Shown piece by piece: positions 7,639 to 10,211 of a stretch of DNA of 10,211 nucleotides. Under the pieces are notes generated by a model, which saw only the letters and a program-made list of their open reading frames with translations, searched no databases and was not told where the DNA came from. The first letter of the stretch is position 1. Every line of letters begins with the position of its first letter. A program made the position numbers and the translations under genes. The stretch is from an uncultured Thermoguttaceae bacterium (GTDB taxonomy: Bacteria; Planctomycetota; Planctomycetia; Pirellulales; Thermoguttaceae): the NCBI GenBank assembly GCA_934725735.1, contig CAKVCP010000078.1, positions 1-10,211 on the forward strand, in the 5' to 3' direction.

Positions 7639-7725
7639 CGCGTCAATCGGGTTAAAAAATTGCAACGCGCCGAGGATAGCCCGGCGTATTGGCTGTGAAT
7701 ATCTGTCATGGCGGATCGAAAAGAA

Positions 7726-8115
7726 TTATTTTTTCGACTTATCCTTTTCCTTGTCCTTTTCCGCCGCTTCCTTGTTGAAAACGTAATAAACCGAAGAGAT
7801 CGCGAAGTGAACCTTAACGTTGTTGTTATCGTCGACTCTCAGAACGACTTCTCCCGCTTGACGATCGATCGAATAAACCGTTCCGATGACGCCGCCCGTC
7901 GTGAGGACGCGATCGTTGACCTTTATCGAATCGAGAAGCTTCTGCATCTGCTTGTCCCGCGATTTTGCCGGTAAAATGAAGATGAAGAAGAGCGCGATCA
8001 AAACGACAAAAATCATAAGAACCGCCTGGAATGGTCCGCTTCCGGCAGGCGCAGCCGTTGGCTCCGCATCCATGAAAAGCGACGCCGCAAAGGCGTTCAA
8101 CAACAAGACGTTCAT
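7726..8115 (-). CDS. yajC: Sec translocon accessory protein YajC
   Basis: YajC is a small single-span inner-membrane protein that associates with SecDF and the SecYEG translocon. The 129-aa product has a short hydrophobic start (residues 1-15), an Ala/Pro-rich stretch and one strong membrane segment (about 29-49, ending FIFILPAKSRDKQMQKLL). The family core VNDRVLTTGGVIGTVYSID follows (66-84), then a small beta domain and a highly charged Lys/Glu/Asp tail after residue 115. Length and motif order match the family, although the part before the membrane segment is longer than in the E. coli protein. The ATG at 8115 is preceded by AAAGGGAG (8126-8119), the best Shine-Dalgarno sequence in the window. 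secDF follows on the same strand, the usual neighbourhood. Confidence 0.96.
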   Translation of the reverse strand: MNVLLLNAFAASLFMDAEPTAAPAGSGPFQAVLMIFVVLIALFFIFILPAKSRDKQMQKLLDSIKVNDRVLTTGGVIGTVYSIDRQAGEVVLRVDDNNNVKVHFAISSVYYVFNKEAAEKDKEKDKSKK

Positions 8116-8118
8116 AGT

Positions 8119-8126
8119 CTCCCTTT
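8119..8126 (-). promoter_or_regulatory. Ribosome-binding site of yajC
   Basis: AAAGGGAG on the minus strand ends three bases before the ATG, so the AAGGG core sits five bases from it. It supports the start at 8115 and stands out because the other starts in the window have weak or no Shine-Dalgarno sequence. Confidence 0.6.
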
Positions 8127-8235
8127 CTGCAAATAGACGTCGTAACGAGCGTTAAAGCCGTCGCGACGCCATACTTCGATCGTAGGCGACGTCAGCAGAC
8201 GCCTAGAATACGCTTCTTTCCGAACTTAAACCATA

Positions 8236-8264
8236 ATCATACTATTAAAACGCTTTAGATTCAA
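8236..8264 (-). promoter_or_regulatory. Sigma70-type promoter of yajC-secDF
   Basis: On the minus strand, TTGAAT (8264-8259, four of six) and TATGAT (8241-8236, five of six) are separated by exactly 17 bases, with AT-rich sequence upstream. Transcription should start near 8229, giving a leader of about 115 bases before yajC. Confidence 0.6.
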
Positions 8265-8460
8265 GGGCCCAAGGCGTAATTATGCCCGTTTTTCTCAATA
8301 TATAAGCTTTTTTTCCGATTTAGGTTTCAAAAAATCTTTGTTTTTTAACTTTTTTATCATTGCGCCGCATAGGACCCCTTCTTCTGAATTGACGTTGCGT
8401 CGAAGCTCTGTTTTGGTTAATTTTCTCTCATAAGACGCGGCGTTACTGTCGCGCTTAAAC

Positions 8461-9015
8461 ATGCGAAATGTCCATTACTACTTTTGGAGCGCCATCTTGA
8501 ATCACTACGACCTTTTATCCTTCGATTCCTCCTACGCGCAAGAGGAGGATGAGCTGATCTGCCGTTTGGCTGACGAGCGCGATTATGAAGACGTCCTCAA
8601 TATTGAACGCGAAGCTTTTGAATTTCCCTGGTCTCGTCGAGAATTTGAATTTCTTCTCAAATTGGAACGTTGCGGGGCAATCGTGGCGCTTCGAGGAGGT
8701 CGTGTGGTCGGATATCTTGTGTATGAATTGCGAAAAACGTCGATCCGTCTGCTGAATTGCGCCGTTGCGAAATCGGAACGGCGTTCCGGCGTCGGCGTCT
8801 TTCTCCTTGAAGAGCTCGCCGACCGTTTGGGAACCGTTCGCGATGAAATTATCTGCCTTGTGCGCGAGAAAAACGTCGCGGCGCAATTGTTCCTGCGCCA
8901 CGTCGGTTTTCGCGCCCAGTGGATCAAACGCGGCTATTACGCCGAAGCGGAAGAGGACGCATATCGCATGTCGTGGCGTTTCAAAGAAAGTCTGGGAATT
9001 CGCAAAGCGGCATAA
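8461..9015 (+). CDS. rimI: RimI-like GNAT family N-acetyltransferase
   Basis: The 184-aa product has a GNAT domain at about residues 32-174, with an acetyl-CoA-binding motif ERRSGVG (106-112; R-x-x-G-x-G). RimI family landmarks are present: EREAFEFPWSRREFEF (48-63), the strand RLLNCAVAKSE (96-106), VREKNVAAQLFLRHVGF (134-150) and the late Tyr-rich GYYAEAEEDAYRMSW (158-172). RimI acetylates the N-terminal Ala of ribosomal protein S18 in the cytoplasm. By ungapped alignment to E. coli RimI around LEVRASN, catalytic Glu103 is replaced by Leu133 and Tyr115 by Leu145, so activity or substrate may differ. A poorly conserved extension of about 30 residues precedes the domain. No Shine-Dalgarno sequence precedes the ATG, and an in-frame stop at 8431-8433 bars a longer start. 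It diverges from yajC and ends 24 bases before its own terminator. Confidence 0.85.
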   Translation: MRNVHYYFWSAILNHYDLLSFDSSYAQEEDELICRLADERDYEDVLNIEREAFEFPWSRREFEFLLKLERCGAIVALRGGRVVGYLVYELRKTSIRLLNCAVAKSERRSGVGVFLLEELADRLGTVRDEIICLVREKNVAAQLFLRHVGFRAQWIKRGYYAEAEEDAYRMSWRFKESLGIRKAA

Positions 9016-9038
9016 GATTCGTAAACTCTTGATCTAAT

Positions 9039-9070
9039 AAAAGGCGTCCTCTTCGGCGCCTTTTTTATTT
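9039..9070 (+). terminator. Rho-independent terminator of the rimI-like gene
   Basis: AAAAGGCG (9039-9046) pairs with CGCCTTTT (9057-9064) around a ten-base loop. The + strand continues as a T-rich tract (9061-9070, TTTTTTATTT). It lies 24 bases after the stop at 9015. The A-run on the left arm could also give partial function on the other strand. Confidence 0.88.
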
Positions 9071-9078
9071 TCTGCCAA

Positions 9079-9108
9079 TTGTCGGTTGGATTCGGATTTC
9101 GTTATAAT
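9079..9108 (+). promoter_or_regulatory. Orphan sigma70-like promoter in the convergent gap
   Basis: TTGTCG (9079-9084, four of six) and a perfect TATAAT (9103-9108) are separated by 18 bases on the + strand. No + strand gene follows. A transcript starting near 9115 would run through the hairpin at 9150-9169 and then antisense into the TPR gene. Confidence 0.35.
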
Positions 9109-9140
9109 TACGCGAGAAACTCTCTTAACTCTCTTGGGAC

Positions 9141-9173
9141 AAAAAAAAATCGACGCGCGAGAGCGTCGAATTT
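9141..9173 (-). terminator. Rho-independent terminator of the TPR protein gene
   Basis: TCGACGC (9150-9156) pairs perfectly with GCGTCGA (9163-9169) around a six-base loop. On the minus strand the stem is followed by a run of nine T (9149-9141). It begins about 38 bases after the TGA at 9211-9213. Confidence 0.85.
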
Positions 9174-9210
9174 CATTTTAGCAGGTCTTATTGCGCCCGC
9201 TTTTTCACGA

Positions 9211-10211
9211 TCAGAAGAAGGCGCCGGCTTGGAGTCGAGGCGGCCCGGAGCGCAATTCCGCTCGCGGTTTCTGCGTCGGCGTCGCGATAGCGCTTTCCTG
9301 ACGGGCGCTGACGGTCGGCTTGGAAGAGGGGAGCACGGTCGCTTCGCTCTGAGAGGGCGTCGCGGTCTGCGCTTGCCGAGCGCCTTGCGATTGGGGAATC
9401 GACGCCTGAGGCTCTTGTTGGTTCCTCGCAAAGGCTGGAACTTCAAATTGAGCCGACGTTATCCCGGAGCCTTTCCAATCATGCTTTGGCGCGTTTGTCG
9501 TAGCGCTTTCATAACCGACTGCGGCGATCTGGGAAGGTTGGTTCCGGTCTCCCTCTGCGGCGCTTTGACGAGCTTTTTCCAAAGCGGGGGGCGTAATCCA
9601 ATTTAAATCGTCTTTCGCAATATTCTGATTCTGAGTCGAAGCTGAACCTTTCCTAAACGAGGATGCGGAGCCGAAACCAAGGTTTGAGTTTGTATCCGTC
9701 GGCGAGGGGACGTTAGGGAGAGTCGTAGTTTCGTTCTCGGGCTCCGGCGCGTCGCTTGGGAGGTAGAGCGTTCCTTCTTCTTGTTCGGGCGAGTTGAGCG
9801 TCGACTGCGCCGCCGTGGTTTGAACAGGCGTCGTTTGGAGGACGTTGGCGTTTTGCGACGTCCCTGAATCGTTCGTCTGCGAAGGGGCGTTCGACGCCTG
9901 TAAGAGCTCGTTCGATTCCGACGGGGATTGAGATTTTTTCTGCTCTTGCGCCGCAATTTGCGCTTCGACGGAACTCGCCCGACGTGCGACAAGGGCGTCC
10001 GTCGGATTCAATTTGCGCGCCGTCTCGATCTGTTCTTTCGCGTCCGCGAGATCCCCCGCGCGTTCGGAGAGGGTTCCGAGTTTGTAAAAAGCGCGATAAT
10101 CGTCAGGCGCCGCGCTTGCAACCTGCTTGAGGACGTCGTAGGCTTCGGCGTCTTTTTGCTGCGCTTCGAGCAGATAAGCGATTTCAAGTTGCGGTTCTAT
10201 CGACGTGGGAT
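9211..10211 (-). CDS. TPR-repeat protein with a long disordered Gln/Ser/Thr/Pro-rich tail (5' partial)
   Basis: The frame is open from the right edge to TGA at 9211-9213, giving 332 visible C-terminal residues; the start lies outside the window. The first 75 residues hold two tetratricopeptide repeats. One runs from EPQLEIAYLLEAQQKDAEA to ASAAPDD, the other from YRAFYKLGTLSERAGDLADA to ARKLNPTD, with the expected L-G, A and A-P spacing. TPRs are protein-binding helical repeats. From about residue 85 the chain turns into low-complexity sequence rich in Gln, Ser, Thr, Pro and Asn with no recognisable fold, except a short better-ordered island around DDLNWITPPALEKAR. It ends RLQAGAFF. The in-frame TTG at 10011 is not a start, because the TPR coding continues upstream of it. 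The function cannot be assigned; a scaffold or envelope-associated role would be guesswork. Confidence 0.85.
   Translation of the reverse strand, partial: PTSIEPQLEIAYLLEAQQKDAEAYDVLKQVASAAPDDYRAFYKLGTLSERAGDLADAKEQIETARKLNPTDALVARRASSVEAQIAAQEQKKSQSPSESNELLQASNAPSQTNDSGTSQNANVLQTTPVQTTAAQSTLNSPEQEEGTLYLPSDAPEPENETTTLPNVPSPTDTNSNLGFGSASSFRKGSASTQNQNIAKDDLNWITPPALEKARQSAAEGDRNQPSQIAAVGYESATTNAPKHDWKGSGITSAQFEVPAFARNQQEPQASIPQSQGARQAQTATPSQSEATVLPSSKPTVSARQESAIATPTQKPRAELRSGPPRLQAGAFF

Larger units (their letters stand above)
8116..8460. other. Divergent intergenic region between yajC and the rimI-like gene
   Basis: These 345 bases contain no credible gene. The yajC-proximal part (8116-8230) is a GC-richer leader with a possible stem TAGGCG (8183-8188)/CGCCTA (8200-8205) and a palindrome GTCGCGAC (8160-8167). 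The middle holds the yajC promoter (8236-8264). The stretch 8275-8360 is strongly AT-rich with several T-runs and may act as an UP-like element for that promoter. A TTGACG at 8389-8394 lies upstream of the rimI-like gene but has no good -10 partner. Confidence 0.7.

Noticed and set aside
7655..7686. Hairpin CGCCG/CGGCG with a later T-run as a terminator between yajC and secDF
   Set aside because: The stem is only five base pairs and about seven bases separate it from the T-run. This is too weak to split the two genes into separate units.
8389..8434. TTGACG (8389-8394) as the -35 box of the rimI-like gene
   Set aside because: No acceptable -10 box occurs at 16-18 bases (TTTTGG, TTTGGT, TTGGTT). 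The site also sits in a small GACG/CGTC repeat that is common by composition.
9079..9606. A 175-codon open frame on the + strand opposite the TPR gene
   Set aside because: It begins with TTG inside the promoter-like site, crosses the TPR gene terminator, and has an Arg/Gly/Ser-rich composition typical of a shadow frame.
9211..10011. TTG at 10011 as the start of a 266-aa protein
   Set aside because: The frame continues to the right edge and encodes two clear TPR units upstream, so the gene is a longer protein cut by the window.
1..10211. Mobile element, CRISPR array, tRNA/rRNA or defence island
   Set aside because: No transposase or integrase motifs, regularly spaced repeats, terminal inverted repeats, cloverleaf-like segments or known defence domains were seen on either strand.

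Overview
The window holds six recognisable genes and the ends of two others. It looks like ordinary chromosome of a Gram-negative, polysaccharide-degrading bacterium, and a member of the Planctomycetota is the best guess. The grounds are a single-chain SecD-SecF protein with a long N-terminal extension next to yajC, a RimI-like acetyltransferase that resembles the planctomycete form from memory, two exported glycosidase-like enzymes, and few strong Shine-Dalgarno sequences. Bacteroidota also carry fused SecDF, so the assignment is an inference. I see no mobile element, CRISPR array, tRNA or rRNA.

Layout. Positions 1-81 are the last codons of an unidentified + strand gene, followed by a bidirectional terminator (116-145). 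Positions 218-4173 form a minus-strand operon read right to left: a Tat-exported five-bladed beta-propeller glycosidase-like protein, a Sec-exported large protein of the six-hairpin glycosidase type, and an O6-methylguanine-DNA methyltransferase whose start overlaps the gene before it. A good sigma70-type promoter with a perfect palindrome over its -10 box lies directly upstream (4219-4246). It abuts the terminator of the next unit (4248-4284).

Positions 4317-8115 hold yajC and secDF, minus strand, in the order yajC then secDF. They are probably driven by a promoter at 8236-8264. Together they encode the accessory part of the Sec translocase that uses the proton motive force to complete protein export. 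A 345-base AT-rich intergenic region (8116-8460) separates yajC from a divergent rimI-like GNAT acetyltransferase (8461-9015, + strand). The rimI-like gene faces a minus-strand TPR protein that runs off the right edge (9211-10211). The convergent gap between these two holds one terminator for each strand and an unexplained promoter-like site.

Function. The carbohydrate operon and the Sec accessory unit have separate promoters. The two glycosidases probably act together outside the cytoplasm on one glycan, whose identity cannot be read from sequence. No clear novel defence or mobile system is present. The points most worth a second look are loss of both RimI catalytic residues, the N-terminal extension and enlarged SecF loop of SecDF, the palindromic promoter of the glycosidase operon, coupling of a DNA-repair gene to that operon, and an orphan promoter in the convergent gap.
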